A stretch of DNA of 64,000 nucleotides from Candidatus Polarisedimenticola svalbardensis (GTDB lineage Bacteria > Acidobacteriota > Polarisedimenticolia > Polarisedimenticolales > Polarisedimenticolaceae). The notes beneath the pieces were generated by a model that was given only the letters and a program-made list of their open reading frames with translations, was not told the DNA's origin and ran no database searches. The stretch lies in assembly GCA_014764515.1 (NCBI GenBank), contig JACXWD010000001.1, positions 1 to 64,000 of the forward strand, given 5' to 3'. Position 1 is the stretch's first letter, and each line of letters starts with the position of its first letter. The position numbers were made by a program, and so were the translations under genes. Positions 45,887 to 54,912 of this stretch are shown one piece after another.

Positions 45887-47178
45887 TCTCCCTCCCTGCC
45901 CAGTCCCCGGCAGTCCGGAAACGGGAAGTTTTCGGCTACTGCATGTTCGATTTCGCCAACTCGTCCTATACGACCCTGATCACCACCGTCGCCTACGCCC
46001 TGTATTTCAAACAGGTCGTCGCCGGAGATGCGGCCAACGGCGACTTTCTGTGGAGCGTCGCCAAATCTTTGGCGATGGTGGTTCTGATCCTGACCTCTCC
46101 GATTTTCGGCGCCCTGGCCGATCACTCGGGGCGGAAAAAAACGTTCCTGCTCCTGACGACCCTGATGACCATCGCAGCCTGCGCCTCCCTGTGGTTCGTC
46201 ACACCAGGCGCCATCACTCTCGGCATCGTTCTTTTCGTGATCGGCAGCGTCGGCTTCGAAGGGGGGTACGTGTTCTACAACGCTTTCCTCCCGGAGGTAT
46301 CCACGCCGAAAACGATTGGTCGTATTTCAGGCTGGAGCTGGGGCACCGGGTTCCTCGGGGGGCTGGCCGCCCTGGTGGTCTGTTCACCGTTCCTCGCGGC
46401 CCAGCTGCGGGACGAGTCCGGACGTCTTGTTCCCGAGGCCGTCGCTTCCTGGCGACTATCGTTCGTGGTCGTAGCCCTGTTTTTCGCCGTATTCGCTATC
46501 CCGGCCTTCATTTTCCTGAGGGAACGGACGGTCCGCCGACCGATGCGACCGTTCGGGCGTTTCGTGAGCGCCGGATTCCGTCGCGTTCGATCGACCATCA
46601 GCCATCTTCGGGAGTACCGCAACATCGCCCGGCTCACGGCATCTTCTTTCTTCTTCTATGGCGCGATCCAGACCATCATCGCGTTCAGCGCCATCTACGC
46701 CCGGGAAACCCTGGGCATGGACATGAAGGAACTGTTGTCCCTCATGATCGTTTCCAACCTGGTGGCTGTCCCCGGGACGCTGTTCGCCGGTTATCTTGCC
46801 GACTGGATCGGCATGAAACGAGCGCTCATGGCAACGCTGCTGTTCTGGTTCGCACTCCTGCTGTTCGGATCGGTCATCACCAGCAAGACACTGTTCTGGT
46901 TCATGGCCGGCGGCGTGGCCATCGGGATGGGAAGCACCCAGGCGATCGCAAGATCGTTCATGGCCCAACTGAGTCCGCCGGACAAGGAATCGGAGTTCTT
47001 CGGGTTCTACATCCTGGCCGGTCAGGCAGGGGCCATATTCTCGCTCCTGCTGTTCGGGGTAGTAGCCAGTTTCATGGGCGGGCAGCGCTGGGCCGTCCTG
47101 GTCACGGCGCCGGCGTTCCTCATCGCAACCTTCCTGGCATCCCGAATAAGGGATGAAACCGACCAGGCAGCCCAATAG
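45871..47178 (+). CDS. MFS transporter, UMF1/Vacuole effluxer Atg22-like family
   Basis: 435 residues, about 12 membrane helices. The opening REVFGYCMFDFANSSYTTLI is diagnostic for the UMF1/Atg22-like MFS family, with SPIFGALADHSGRKKTFLLL as the MFS loop 2-3 motif and YLADWIGMKRALM later. Substrate unknown; Atg22 in yeast exports amino acids. It overlaps nadK by 16 bases. Confidence 0.88.
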   Translation: MGGKVISLPAQSPAVRKREVFGYCMFDFANSSYTTLITTVAYALYFKQVVAGDAANGDFLWSVAKSLAMVVLILTSPIFGALADHSGRKKTFLLLTTLMTIAACASLWFVTPGAITLGIVLFVIGSVGFEGGYVFYNAFLPEVSTPKTIGRISGWSWGTGFLGGLAALVVCSPFLAAQLRDESGRLVPEAVASWRLSFVVVALFFAVFAIPAFIFLRERTVRRPMRPFGRFVSAGFRRVRSTISHLREYRNIARLTASSFFFYGAIQTIIAFSAIYARETLGMDMKELLSLMIVSNLVAVPGTLFAGYLADWIGMKRALMATLLFWFALLLFGSVITSKTLFWFMAGGVAIGMGSTQAIARSFMAQLSPPDKESEFFGFYILAGQAGAIFSLLLFGVVASFMGGQRWAVLVTAPAFLIATFLASRIRDETDQAAQ

Positions 47179-47216
47179 CCCGACTTAACGGCTCAATTCC
47201 CGTCCAGAATTTCCGG

Positions 47217-47244
47217 TTGCCTTCCGGATACCGATACCTATATT
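47217..47244 (+). promoter_or_regulatory. sigma70-like promoter for the XRE regulator
   Basis: TTGCCT and TATATT with 16-bp spacing, 41 bases before the start at 47285. A direct repeat GATACCGATACC lies in the spacer. Confidence 0.45.
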
Positions 47245-47284
47245 CCCTCTAGGTGGAACGGATCCGCCGGGAGCATTGTATCGG

Positions 47285-47812
47285 ATGCAGGATCTCGATA
47301 AAGCAGGCATGGGCAAGAGGATACGGCAGATTCGCTCCCGCGCGGAACTGCGCCAGTGGGAGCTTGCCAAGTTCCTGGGGACCACCCAGTCGGCTGTCCA
47401 CAAGTACGAGCACGGGGTGGTGCCGGAGCCCCGGAGGCTGGTGGAGCTGGCCAGGGTCGGCAATACCAGCATCGAGTGGATACTCACGGGCAACCATTGG
47501 GAGAACGGCTCCTCACAGCAGGAACGGCTCTCCCCCGCCATCCTGGACACCGCCTCGGTGCTGCGGGAGATCCTGGACGGTGATCGTCCGTCGGTGGACG
47601 AAGCCCTGCGCATCGTCAGGGAAGCGGTTCGGGTCATGGGGCCCCTGATCGACTCGTCGCTGGTCCGGGAGCCGGGGGCACTGGCCGCAGCCCTGGCCGA
47701 CCATTCGGAATCGACGCTGAAGCTGCTTGAAGACGCCTACCGTATCCAGAAGGCGGTAACGAAACAGGTCCTTAACGAGGCCGACGACCGGCTCAGGACC
47801 TCCAAGGGCTAG
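47285..47812 (+). CDS. XRE-family transcriptional regulator
   Basis: About 175 residues. The first 60 form a Cro/CI-type helix-turn-helix (KRIRQIRSRAELRQWELAKF, LGTTQSAVHKYEHGVVPEP). The rest is a helical domain of unknown role with a heptad-like end. ATG at 47285 is used; a TTG at 47276 is possible. It overlaps the convergent cupredoxin gene by 4 bases. Confidence 0.8.
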   Translation: MQDLDKAGMGKRIRQIRSRAELRQWELAKFLGTTQSAVHKYEHGVVPEPRRLVELARVGNTSIEWILTGNHWENGSSQQERLSPAILDTASVLREILDGDRPSVDEALRIVREAVRVMGPLIDSSLVREPGALAAALADHSESTLKLLEDAYRIQKAVTKQVLNEADDRLRTSKG

Positions 47813-48213
47813 GAGCCTGCCGCTTCCGGGTCCAGAACCGTCAGGGTCCCTCGCATCTTCGGGCAGCCGTTGCCGCAGGGCCGTCCGCATTTCCAGACGA
47901 ACGTGCCGGCCTTGTCGGCGATGAACTCCACGGTAGTGGTTTTGTCCTGGGGCAGTGCGACTTTCAACCGGTACGCTTTCAACACGAACGAGTGGGGCGA
48001 ATCCCGATTTTCGATGGTCAGGATGACCCGGGTCCCTTTTTTGGCACGGATCGTGTTCGGCGACCAGGACCAGTTGTCGGCGTAAATCTTCATTTCGAGG
48101 ACCGGCGCCTCCGGCGCTGCAGGCGCTTCAGGCGCTTCATCACCGGCTCCGAAGACGAGGGCGCCGGCCGCCAGGATGGATACGATCGCCACTACGACTG
48201 TTTTCTTCATCAT
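47809..48213 (-). CDS. secreted cupredoxin-like protein with variant CuA motif
   Basis: 134 residues with a signal peptide (TVVVAIVSILAAGALVFG) and an Ala/Pro/Glu linker. The mature domain resembles the soluble CuA domain of cytochrome oxidase subunit II: a first ligand His74 (SPHSFVL) and a C-terminal ligand loop C-GRP-C-GNG-C-PK-M (Cys109, Cys113, Cys117, Met120). Canonical CuA is C-x3-C-x3-H-x2-M, so one His is Cys here. It may bind copper differently or work as a copper chaperone. It lies next to lysS and overlaps the XRE regulator tail-to-tail. Confidence 0.75.
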   Translation of the reverse strand: MMKKTVVVAIVSILAAGALVFGAGDEAPEAPAAPEAPVLEMKIYADNWSWSPNTIRAKKGTRVILTIENRDSPHSFVLKAYRLKVALPQDKTTTVEFIADKAGTFVWKCGRPCGNGCPKMRGTLTVLDPEAAGS

Positions 48214-48220
48214 TCACCTA

Positions 48221-49744
48221 TCATCCGGCAGCTTCCGCAAACCGCCCTTTACAAAACCCGGGGCCCAGAATCGCAATGAACGAACCGGCTCTGGGTCCGC
48301 GCGCCTTCCCCAGCAGGGAGAGGTAGATCGCCTGGAACAGCTCGGCAGGAGGCGTTCCTTCGAACTGTTCCGATACATGATAAATCAGATCGTGGATCGC
48401 CGCGCCTTCCATCCCGTCGTTCAACCCGGCGGCCAGCAGGGACAGGAACCGGCGCTGATCTTCCGTGAGACCGGCAGCCTCCTCCGGGAGCCTCTCCTGG
48501 ACCGTGTATTTCTCCTCCTCGGGGGCGAACTCCGCCAGCCAGTGGGAAGCGTACTCCAGCCGGTCGGCGACGGCGGTCCGGGACACGCCGGGATAGCCGG
48601 TGCGTTCCAGGATCTCCATCACCCGGTCCAGGTCGAAGCGGGCGACCTGGGCCACCATAACAAGGTGTTTGTAAGGCACGCCGACAGGCTCGAACCCTGC
48701 AGCCCGGGACAGTTCCATGGCCCGCTCGTCCCGTCCTTTTGCCGTGGCGTCGTCCACCTGGTCCACCAGCTGGGCCAGAGGGCGGCCCGGATCGAACTTG
48801 ATGGTCTTGACCGGCTTGGCCCTCATGACCATGTAGCGCAAGACTTCCGGCGGTACGACCTTCAGCATGTGGCCGATGGAAAGGACATTACCCTTGCTGG
48901 AAGACATGTCGCCCTGACCTTTGAGGCTGATCCACTCGTAGGGAATCGGGTGAGGCGGTTCGTATTCGAAAACCTCCCGGGCGATCCGGATACCGGTGTC
49001 GTAGGAGCCGCCGCGGGTACTGTGGTCCTTGCCGAAAGGCTCCACGGTCACACCGAGGGTGAGCCACCGCGCCGGCCAGTCGATCCTCCACTGCAGCTTG
49101 CCTCCGCCTGCCATGGGCAGGGTTCCTGCAGCGCCGCATTTACACGTGAAGTCGACGGTCTCCTGTCCGCCGTCGAAACCGGTCACCCGTGTGCCGTTCA
49201 TCCGGCCGCAGGCATTACACATCGGAACAAAGGGAGACCAATCGTCGCCCATATCCTTGCCGGTCAGTTCCTTCAGGATGGCTACAATGACGTCTCTTCG
49301 CTGAAGGGCGGTGACGATCCGCTGGTTCATCCGGCCTGATTTATAAAGTTCGTCCGCCCGGACGACATCGACATGCACGTGGAGCTTGCCCAGGGACTCC
49401 AGGAACGGTTCCAGAAAATGGGCGGCATACGATTCATGCTCGCCGCAGGGGCAGGGAATTTCCGACAGCGGCCGCCCCACCAGTGGTGCATAGGTTTCCC
49501 GGTCCAGGAAGGGCGAAACCTTGCGCAGCGGGTCGAAATTATCCGCAACGAAATGAAAGCCGGTGGCAACACCAAGATCGTTGAGGGCCCGGTAAACGGC
49601 ATCGGCAGTGAGGACTTCCCGCATGTTGCCGATGTGGATCTCTCCCGACGGCGAGATCCCGGTGGAGATCACCGGCGGTCTTCCCCCTGCAGCAACCTCG
49701 GACGCAACCGCATCGGCCCAGTGTTGCGTTTTCTGTTCGTTCAT
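48221..49744 (-). CDS. lysS: class I lysyl-tRNA synthetase
   Basis: 507 residues. This is the class I (archaeal/spirochaete-type) enzyme and not the common class II form. It has the HIGH-like motif GEIHIGNMREVL (near 36), the KMSKS-like GDMSSSKGNVLSIGHML, and zinc-type CPCGEHE, CNACGRMNG and CKCG. It charges tRNA-Lys. ATG at 49744 with a GGGGG site. In the literature class I LysRS is scattered among bacteria, which suggests transfer. Confidence 0.94.
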   Translation of the reverse strand: MNEQKTQHWADAVASEVAAGGRPPVISTGISPSGEIHIGNMREVLTADAVYRALNDLGVATGFHFVADNFDPLRKVSPFLDRETYAPLVGRPLSEIPCPCGEHESYAAHFLEPFLESLGKLHVHVDVVRADELYKSGRMNQRIVTALQRRDVIVAILKELTGKDMGDDWSPFVPMCNACGRMNGTRVTGFDGGQETVDFTCKCGAAGTLPMAGGGKLQWRIDWPARWLTLGVTVEPFGKDHSTRGGSYDTGIRIAREVFEYEPPHPIPYEWISLKGQGDMSSSKGNVLSIGHMLKVVPPEVLRYMVMRAKPVKTIKFDPGRPLAQLVDQVDDATAKGRDERAMELSRAAGFEPVGVPYKHLVMVAQVARFDLDRVMEILERTGYPGVSRTAVADRLEYASHWLAEFAPEEEKYTVQERLPEEAAGLTEDQRRFLSLLAAGLNDGMEGAAIHDLIYHVSEQFEGTPPAELFQAIYLSLLGKARGPRAGSFIAILGPGFCKGRFAEAAG

Positions 49745-49879
49745 GGCAGCCCCCTGTCCTATCACGGTTCGCTGCAAGGTACCAGACACCAACTCATGTT
49801 GTCCTGCCGAGGCGGCCTATGATAAAAGAGGGGCGGTGACGAGCACCCGTGATGCATCGAAAAACCGGAGACGAACCAG

Positions 49880-50584
49880 ATGAAGCGAATGAACCTCCGT
49901 GAAGCCGCCGATCGAACACTGCGTTCGGTAACGACGTTGCGAAGGTATCTGCGAAGCGGACGCCTCAAAGCCGAGAAAATCGACGGGCGCTACGGCCCCG
50001 AATACTTCGTGACCGAGCGGGAGCTCAGCGAGGCCGGCCTGCTGTTCGAAGCGGAAAAGCCGATCGGGGAGACGACCGACCTGACGGCCGCCGGCTCCAG
50101 CCTGCCTGTGGCGAGCCTGCCCTATTCCACGGAAACGGTCCCGCTGACCCTGTTCCAGGAGCTCCAGATGAAGCACGAGCAGCTTCTGGTGCAATACGGC
50201 ATGGTTCGCGCCGCCGGAATGCGGGTCATGGAGCTGCAGAACGAAGTTGTGGCCCGTACCGAGGAGGCCCAGGGCCTCAAGGCCCAGATCGCCCTGACCA
50301 GGGCGAAGCTGTTCGACGCCTCCGCTCCCTACCGGACCCAGGCCCGGAAAGCCGAACTGGAACTGAAAGGGAGGCAGCTGGAGATCGACGCCCTCAAGGA
50401 AAAGGTCCGGGGCCTGGAGATGCTCACACGCAACGCCGTCACCACCGAAACCATCGAGCGGCAGTTCACCGATCTACTGGCCCAGGAGGAGAAAGTGGAC
50501 CGGCACGCCCCGGAGACCGGCATCCGGCGGCAGCCGGGTTACACCTTCCGGCGCCCTGTACCGCCGGACCCTGCCGGGCACTGA
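49880..50584 (+). CDS. HTH (MerR/excisionase-like) coiled-coil protein
   Basis: 234 residues. Residues 1-60 look like a winged HTH of the MerR/excisionase type (MNLREAADRTLRSVTTLRRY, GRLKAEKIDGRYGPEYFV). From about 95 to 215 there is a coiled coil (RGLEMLTRNAV end), then a Pro/Arg-rich tail. Such proteins organise DNA or regulate nearby genes. No target is evident. It diverges from lysS. Confidence 0.6.
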   Translation: MKRMNLREAADRTLRSVTTLRRYLRSGRLKAEKIDGRYGPEYFVTERELSEAGLLFEAEKPIGETTDLTAAGSSLPVASLPYSTETVPLTLFQELQMKHEQLLVQYGMVRAAGMRVMELQNEVVARTEEAQGLKAQIALTRAKLFDASAPYRTQARKAELELKGRQLEIDALKEKVRGLEMLTRNAVTTETIERQFTDLLAQEEKVDRHAPETGIRRQPGYTFRRPVPPDPAGH

Positions 50585-50690
50585 TCCTCCCCCTTAACCT
50601 GATGCGAATTCTATTACTTACAACTCTTGCCGATATTCCAGCCCATGCGGACGGTACTCCGCAACACTTTTGGATCAGCACAACGGGTCC

Positions 50691-50721
50691 TTGACTCCCA
50701 ACTGTGAGTCAGGTAGTTTTT
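50691..50721 (+). promoter_or_regulatory. promoter or attenuator-like hairpin before the lipoprotein gene
   Basis: TTGACT (50691) and TAGTTT (50714) have 17-bp spacing; TGACTC/GAGTCA arms (50692-50711) lie inside it and a T5 run follows. It could be a sigma70-like promoter with an operator, or a short terminator/attenuator. Confidence 0.35.
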
Positions 50722-50757
50722 CGTCTTCTTTATGTTTGATTTTGGAGGCACGTCATC

Positions 50758-51555
50758 ATGCGACAGATGATCTGTCTGGCGGTACTGGCACTGTGCCTGA
50801 TTCTGATGTCCTCATGCGACTCGGAACAGCCACAGGAAATAGGCTCCCAGACCATGCAGATTCTGGTGGAAGCGGGCAACGCTTCAGCCGGTGTCTACGA
50901 TACGTGGGAACAGTATTACGACGTTGACAACAACGGCATTCCCGATGAAACCGATCCTGCGGGGACTCTCCTGCCGGAACCGGTCTTTGTCGTCTGTCGC
51001 AGGGCGACCGCGACCGGCGGAGGCGAACTGTTCGGCAGCGGTTCGACGCCGTGGAATTACGCCCTGGAAATCAGTGTGATCCGGGCCGGAACCACGGTCC
51101 ACGAACGCCTGACTACCACCGAGGCGCTGAACGCCACCTTCAACCTGACCCCTTATGCCGAAGGGTTCCTCAACGGCGCGCAGCAGCCGGGAGGCGACTG
51201 CCCCCAGTTCGCCGTATGCAACTTCATCGCCCGGGTGCTGGGCACCCACAGGCTGGTGGTGGACAGCACCTTTCCGACCTGCCCCGGCAGCCCGGGACTG
51301 GGCGAGCCGAGGATGAGCGGTACGCTGGCCAATCCGTTGCCGGCGCCTTTCACCCTCGATCTTGAAAAGGGCGACACCATTCTCGTCAAGGCCCGCAAGA
51401 GCATCACGCCACCTGAAGGTGTGGAGCTGTTCTCCGAACCTGTCCTGCTGGGTTCTGTATTCCTGAACGGCCTGCAGATCCGAAACCTGACCGGAACCAG
51501 TGTCTCCACCTCCGATCAGGCGGCGGGAATCTCGTTCTCCTTCACGGTCAATTGA
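50758..51555 (+). CDS. secreted lipoprotein, unknown
   Basis: 265 residues with a lipoprotein signal (CLAVLALCLILMSSCDS, lipid-modified Cys about 20). A DVDNNGIPDETDP stretch resembles a calcium-binding Asp loop. Several Cys (CRRATA, CPQFAVCNF, CPGSPG) may form disulfides. No family is recognised. 19 bases separate it from the beta-barrel gene, so they may be one operon. Confidence 0.7.
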   Translation: MRQMICLAVLALCLILMSSCDSEQPQEIGSQTMQILVEAGNASAGVYDTWEQYYDVDNNGIPDETDPAGTLLPEPVFVVCRRATATGGGELFGSGSTPWNYALEISVIRAGTTVHERLTTTEALNATFNLTPYAEGFLNGAQQPGGDCPQFAVCNFIARVLGTHRLVVDSTFPTCPGSPGLGEPRMSGTLANPLPAPFTLDLEKGDTILVKARKSITPPEGVELFSEPVLLGSVFLNGLQIRNLTGTSVSTSDQAAGISFSFTVN

Positions 51556-51574
51556 CCGTACGGAACCAGCGAAC

Positions 51575-52834
51575 ATGATCAAGCATACTTCTCGGTCCCG
51601 ATGGAACACTCCCATCCTCTTTGCGGCGGTACTGGCCGTTGCGCTTTTCGGCTTCTCGTCCGCGGTCATGGCCCAGGGCGAGACCGAGCCGGATGAAGAG
51701 TTCAACAAGCTCGGCAAACTGTACGGCGAACTGGAAGGCTGGGCGGTCCAGCCGGCCGGAGCCGATTTCAAGCCGGCCAGCATCCACGACCCCACCAATG
51801 TGGCCAACACGCGGCTCCTGGGGATCGATCCCAGCACCGAGAACCGTTTCCGGGTCCGTGCCGGCTACCGCCTCAAGGACAACATGGGCGAGTTCATGGT
51901 GACCTACACCTCCATGAACGACGCGGAGTCCATGCAGAAGCTCAATCCCGGCGAGTTCATTTACGGCATCCTGTTGACCGGTCAACAGAACGCAGGCGTG
52001 TTCAACGACGGCCTGGCCGACGGCTTCATCGCCAACGCCGGCCTGAAGACCCGGGATTTCCGTATCGATTTCTATCGCGACGCGTTCAAGGGTCACCGCA
52101 TCAGCTCCAAATGGTTCATCGGTTACCGCCGCGTGATCCACGAGCGGAACATGGCAGCCACGTATTTCGCACTGGCGCCGGACGTTCCCAACGTCCTGAA
52201 CCCGATCAGCGGCGTAGCCAGTGAAACCCTCTTCCGGCGGCTGCAGCCCAGAGCCGATACCGCCTTTCAATCAGGGACCTTCAACGGCCGGGGGCTGGAA
52301 ACCGGCATGACCTTCAAGATGAACCTCGGTTCCAGCAAGAAGGTCTGGGCCGAAGCCGACGTTTCCCTTGCTCTGCTCCGGGGCAAGATCGAGAGTGAAT
52401 ACCTTTCCACCACCCACCGCTATATCCTGCGGGACACCGGCGGCAACTTCCTTTACGAACTGGCCCCGCCTTACGATGAATTCGAAGACTTCGACAATCC
52501 CGGCGAAGCGGAACCAACGGCAACGGCGGAGCGGATCCGGCAGCAGAACCTGCGGACCGGCCTGAACGTCCAGAGCGACTCGGGGGCGTCCATGGTCATG
52601 GAGATGGCCGTCAGCCTGCGGTGGCGGGTCTGGAAGAACCTGGATGTGTTCGGAGGCATAAGGCAGAGCTACTACGAGAACGTCGGCGTCGACCTGCGTC
52701 CTCGGAGCGTAACCCCGGCAGGCAACCAGGTCACCGACGGCGTGGACCTGGTGGTGAACCAGAACGACGCTACCCGGGATCTGAAGTCAATCACCTACGA
52801 AGGGATGTTCTTCGGCATCGCCTACACGTACTGA
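51575..52834 (+). CDS. outer membrane beta-barrel-like protein
   Basis: 419 residues with a signal peptide (ILFAAVLAVALFGFSSAVMA). The body alternates polar and hydrophobic residues, with short aromatic-rich strands (RFRVRAGYRLKDNMGEFMVT, MEMAVSLRWRVWKNLDVFGG), and ends IAYTY, an aromatic C-terminus typical of barrels. It is probably a porin-like outer-membrane protein. I use the ATG at 51575. Confidence 0.75.
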   Translation: MIKHTSRSRWNTPILFAAVLAVALFGFSSAVMAQGETEPDEEFNKLGKLYGELEGWAVQPAGADFKPASIHDPTNVANTRLLGIDPSTENRFRVRAGYRLKDNMGEFMVTYTSMNDAESMQKLNPGEFIYGILLTGQQNAGVFNDGLADGFIANAGLKTRDFRIDFYRDAFKGHRISSKWFIGYRRVIHERNMAATYFALAPDVPNVLNPISGVASETLFRRLQPRADTAFQSGTFNGRGLETGMTFKMNLGSSKKVWAEADVSLALLRGKIESEYLSTTHRYILRDTGGNFLYELAPPYDEFEDFDNPGEAEPTATAERIRQQNLRTGLNVQSDSGASMVMEMAVSLRWRVWKNLDVFGGIRQSYYENVGVDLRPRSVTPAGNQVTDGVDLVVNQNDATRDLKSITYEGMFFGIAYTY

Positions 52835-52847
52835 GCCGCTCCAAAAA

Positions 52848-53987
52848 ATGTCTATCCAGGAAAAAACAGTTCTCGAGAAACTGGCGGCGATCCCCTACCC
52901 CGGATATTCCCGGGACATCGTATCGTTCGGCATCGTCCGGTCGGTAACCTGCTCCGACGGCAAGGTTGTGATCCAGCTCGACCTGGGGACAGGCGATCGT
53001 TCGGTCCTGGGTCCTTTACGCGACACCATCAAGGGTGAAGTGTCCGCCATGGATGGTGTGACCGGCGTCGACGTCCGTGTCACCGGCGCCGCCGACGGTC
53101 TCAAGATGGCCGACCCCAACGCCCGGCCCGGAGCCGCCCAGGCAACCGGCCTTGAAAACGAACTGCTCCCCGGGGTTCGCAATGTTATCGCCGTCGCCTC
53201 CGGCAAGGGCGGTGTCGGGAAATCCACCGTCGCGGTGAACCTGGCTATCGCCCTGGCCAAAACCGGCGCCTCCGTCGGCCTTCTGGATGCCGACATCTAT
53301 GGACCGTCGATCCCGATCATGCTCGGCCTGGCCGACCGGAAGCCTGCCGTGGACGGTGCGCGGCAGAAACTGCTCCCATTCGAACGGTACGGCATCCGGT
53401 TCATGTCCCTGGGATTCATGGTGGAAAGGAACTCGCCGGTCATCTGGCGCGGTCCGATGGTCATGAAAGCCCTGGAACAGCTGATGCGGGACGTGGACTG
53501 GGGTGACCTGGACATCCTGGTGCTGGATATGCCGCCGGGAACCGGAGACGCCCAGCTGACCGTGTCCCAGAAGGTCAGCCTGGCCGGTGCGGTTATTGTT
53601 ACCACTCCCCAGGACGTGGCCCTGGCCGATGCCGTCAGAGGCGTGGCGATGTTCCAGAAGGTGGAGGTTCCGATCCTGGGCATCATCGAGAACATGAGTT
53701 TCTTCTGCTGCCCAGGCTGTGGAACACGTACGGAGATATTCGGCCACGGCGGCGGCAAATCCGAATCCGAACGGCAGTCTGTCCCGTTCCTTGGGGAGAT
53801 CCCCCTGGACAGCGCCATTCGGGACGGAGGCGATGCCGGCAGGCCGGTGATCGTGGCCGATCCGGACGGTGCCAACGCCGGGGAATTCCAGTCCATCGCA
53901 GCCAAGATCCTCGATTCTCTCGGAACCGACACGGATCGAGCCGGCGGCGGGATTTTCCAGCGGCTGAAGAAGGGACTGAAGGGCTGA
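52848..53987 (+). CDS. Mrp/NBP35 family iron-sulfur carrier ATPase
   Basis: 379 residues. An N-terminal MIP18/DUF59 domain (1-90) precedes the P-loop ATPase: VASGKGGVGKSTVAVNLA (deviant Walker A), LDADIYGPSIPIM, LVLDMPPGTGDAQLT and FFCCPGCGT, the CxxC that binds a shared Fe-S cluster. It loads Fe-S clusters to target proteins. 13 bases after the barrel gene, likely by chance. Confidence 0.95.
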   Translation: MSIQEKTVLEKLAAIPYPGYSRDIVSFGIVRSVTCSDGKVVIQLDLGTGDRSVLGPLRDTIKGEVSAMDGVTGVDVRVTGAADGLKMADPNARPGAAQATGLENELLPGVRNVIAVASGKGGVGKSTVAVNLAIALAKTGASVGLLDADIYGPSIPIMLGLADRKPAVDGARQKLLPFERYGIRFMSLGFMVERNSPVIWRGPMVMKALEQLMRDVDWGDLDILVLDMPPGTGDAQLTVSQKVSLAGAVIVTTPQDVALADAVRGVAMFQKVEVPILGIIENMSFFCCPGCGTRTEIFGHGGGKSESERQSVPFLGEIPLDSAIRDGGDAGRPVIVADPDGANAGEFQSIAAKILDSLGTDTDRAGGGIFQRLKKGLKG

Positions 53988-54044
53988 TGGCAGGTACCCG
54001 GACCTGACGGTATACTTTTCCGGTTGCGGAAAGGAGTCTATCCG

Positions 54045-54908
54045 GTGAAACCTGGAATCACAGCCCTCGTATGTCTGTCCATCTTCTGCTGCGTCTCTGC
54101 CGTACCTGCGGAAGAGATCACCGACCCTGAACAGATCGTTCGCCAGGCTCTGGGAGCCCATTCCCGCGACACTGTCGGCCAGGTCGCCGCCCTGGCCGAC
54201 CTGATCTGGCCCGAGGGAGAGGCCGACCCGGCGGTGCAGGCGGTGGCCCGGCAACATCTGGTCGGATTCGGGAAGAACGCGTTTCCAGCACTTCGCCGCA
54301 AGGTATCCACGATCCCAATGAAGTATCGCGCCGATCTGGTGAACGTCGCCCGCGAGGCGTACAACCTGGTGATCGGCGGGCGACCACCGGAATACCTGAC
54401 CATCATGTACGAAGCGATATGGTTCGGAGATCGCAACGCCAGGCTCGCCGCCATCCCTGAGATCATCCGCTTCAACTACACCCGGCCGTTGATCCCGCTC
54501 ATGGATGCAGCCGACGAAGACGAACTGCTGGTCCCGGTGGTCATCGAAGCGATGGCCAGCCTGCAGGACGATCGGGCCCGGTTCTGGCTGGGATCGATGG
54601 TCATCGAGCCGGGCCATCCCCACCAGCAGGCAGCCGCCGTCGCGCTGGCGCGGATCGGCAAAAGGGCGCTGGTTCCGTTGAGAGACTGCCTGACCTCGGA
54701 AGACCGTCCGACCCGGGAAAATGCCGCCCGCGCCCTGGCCGTTTCAGCCGGTTCCGCCGAACTGACGTTCCTGTACGACTATCTGGAAGGGTTCCCGGAA
54801 GATGACCCGGCTGTCCTGGACGGTCTTCGCCGTCGTGCCCAGCTCCTGGAACGGGCGCTGCAGCAACTGGATGAAGAGCTGTCCGAGTCCGGCGAGCCTG
54901 AGATCTAG
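54045..54908 (+). CDS. secreted HEAT-like repeat protein
   Basis: 287 residues from a GTG at 54045 with AAAGGAG upstream; a TTG at 54024 lies before that site. Signal peptide (ITALVCLSIFCCVSAVPA), then helical repeats of HEAT type (RARFWLGSMVIEPGHPHQQA, KRALVPLRDCLTSEDRPT, RENAARALAVSAGSAELTFL). It probably binds other proteins in the periplasm. TATACT at 54011 may be a -10. It converges on dapC. Confidence 0.65.
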   Translation: MKPGITALVCLSIFCCVSAVPAEEITDPEQIVRQALGAHSRDTVGQVAALADLIWPEGEADPAVQAVARQHLVGFGKNAFPALRRKVSTIPMKYRADLVNVAREAYNLVIGGRPPEYLTIMYEAIWFGDRNARLAAIPEIIRFNYTRPLIPLMDAADEDELLVPVVIEAMASLQDDRARFWLGSMVIEPGHPHQQAAAVALARIGKRALVPLRDCLTSEDRPTRENAARALAVSAGSAELTFLYDYLEGFPEDDPAVLDGLRRRAQLLERALQQLDEELSESGEPEI

Positions 54909-54912
54909 CCGT

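Noticed and set aside
53016-54623. 535-residue open frame on minus
   Set aside because: Antisense shadow of the Mrp and HEAT-like genes.
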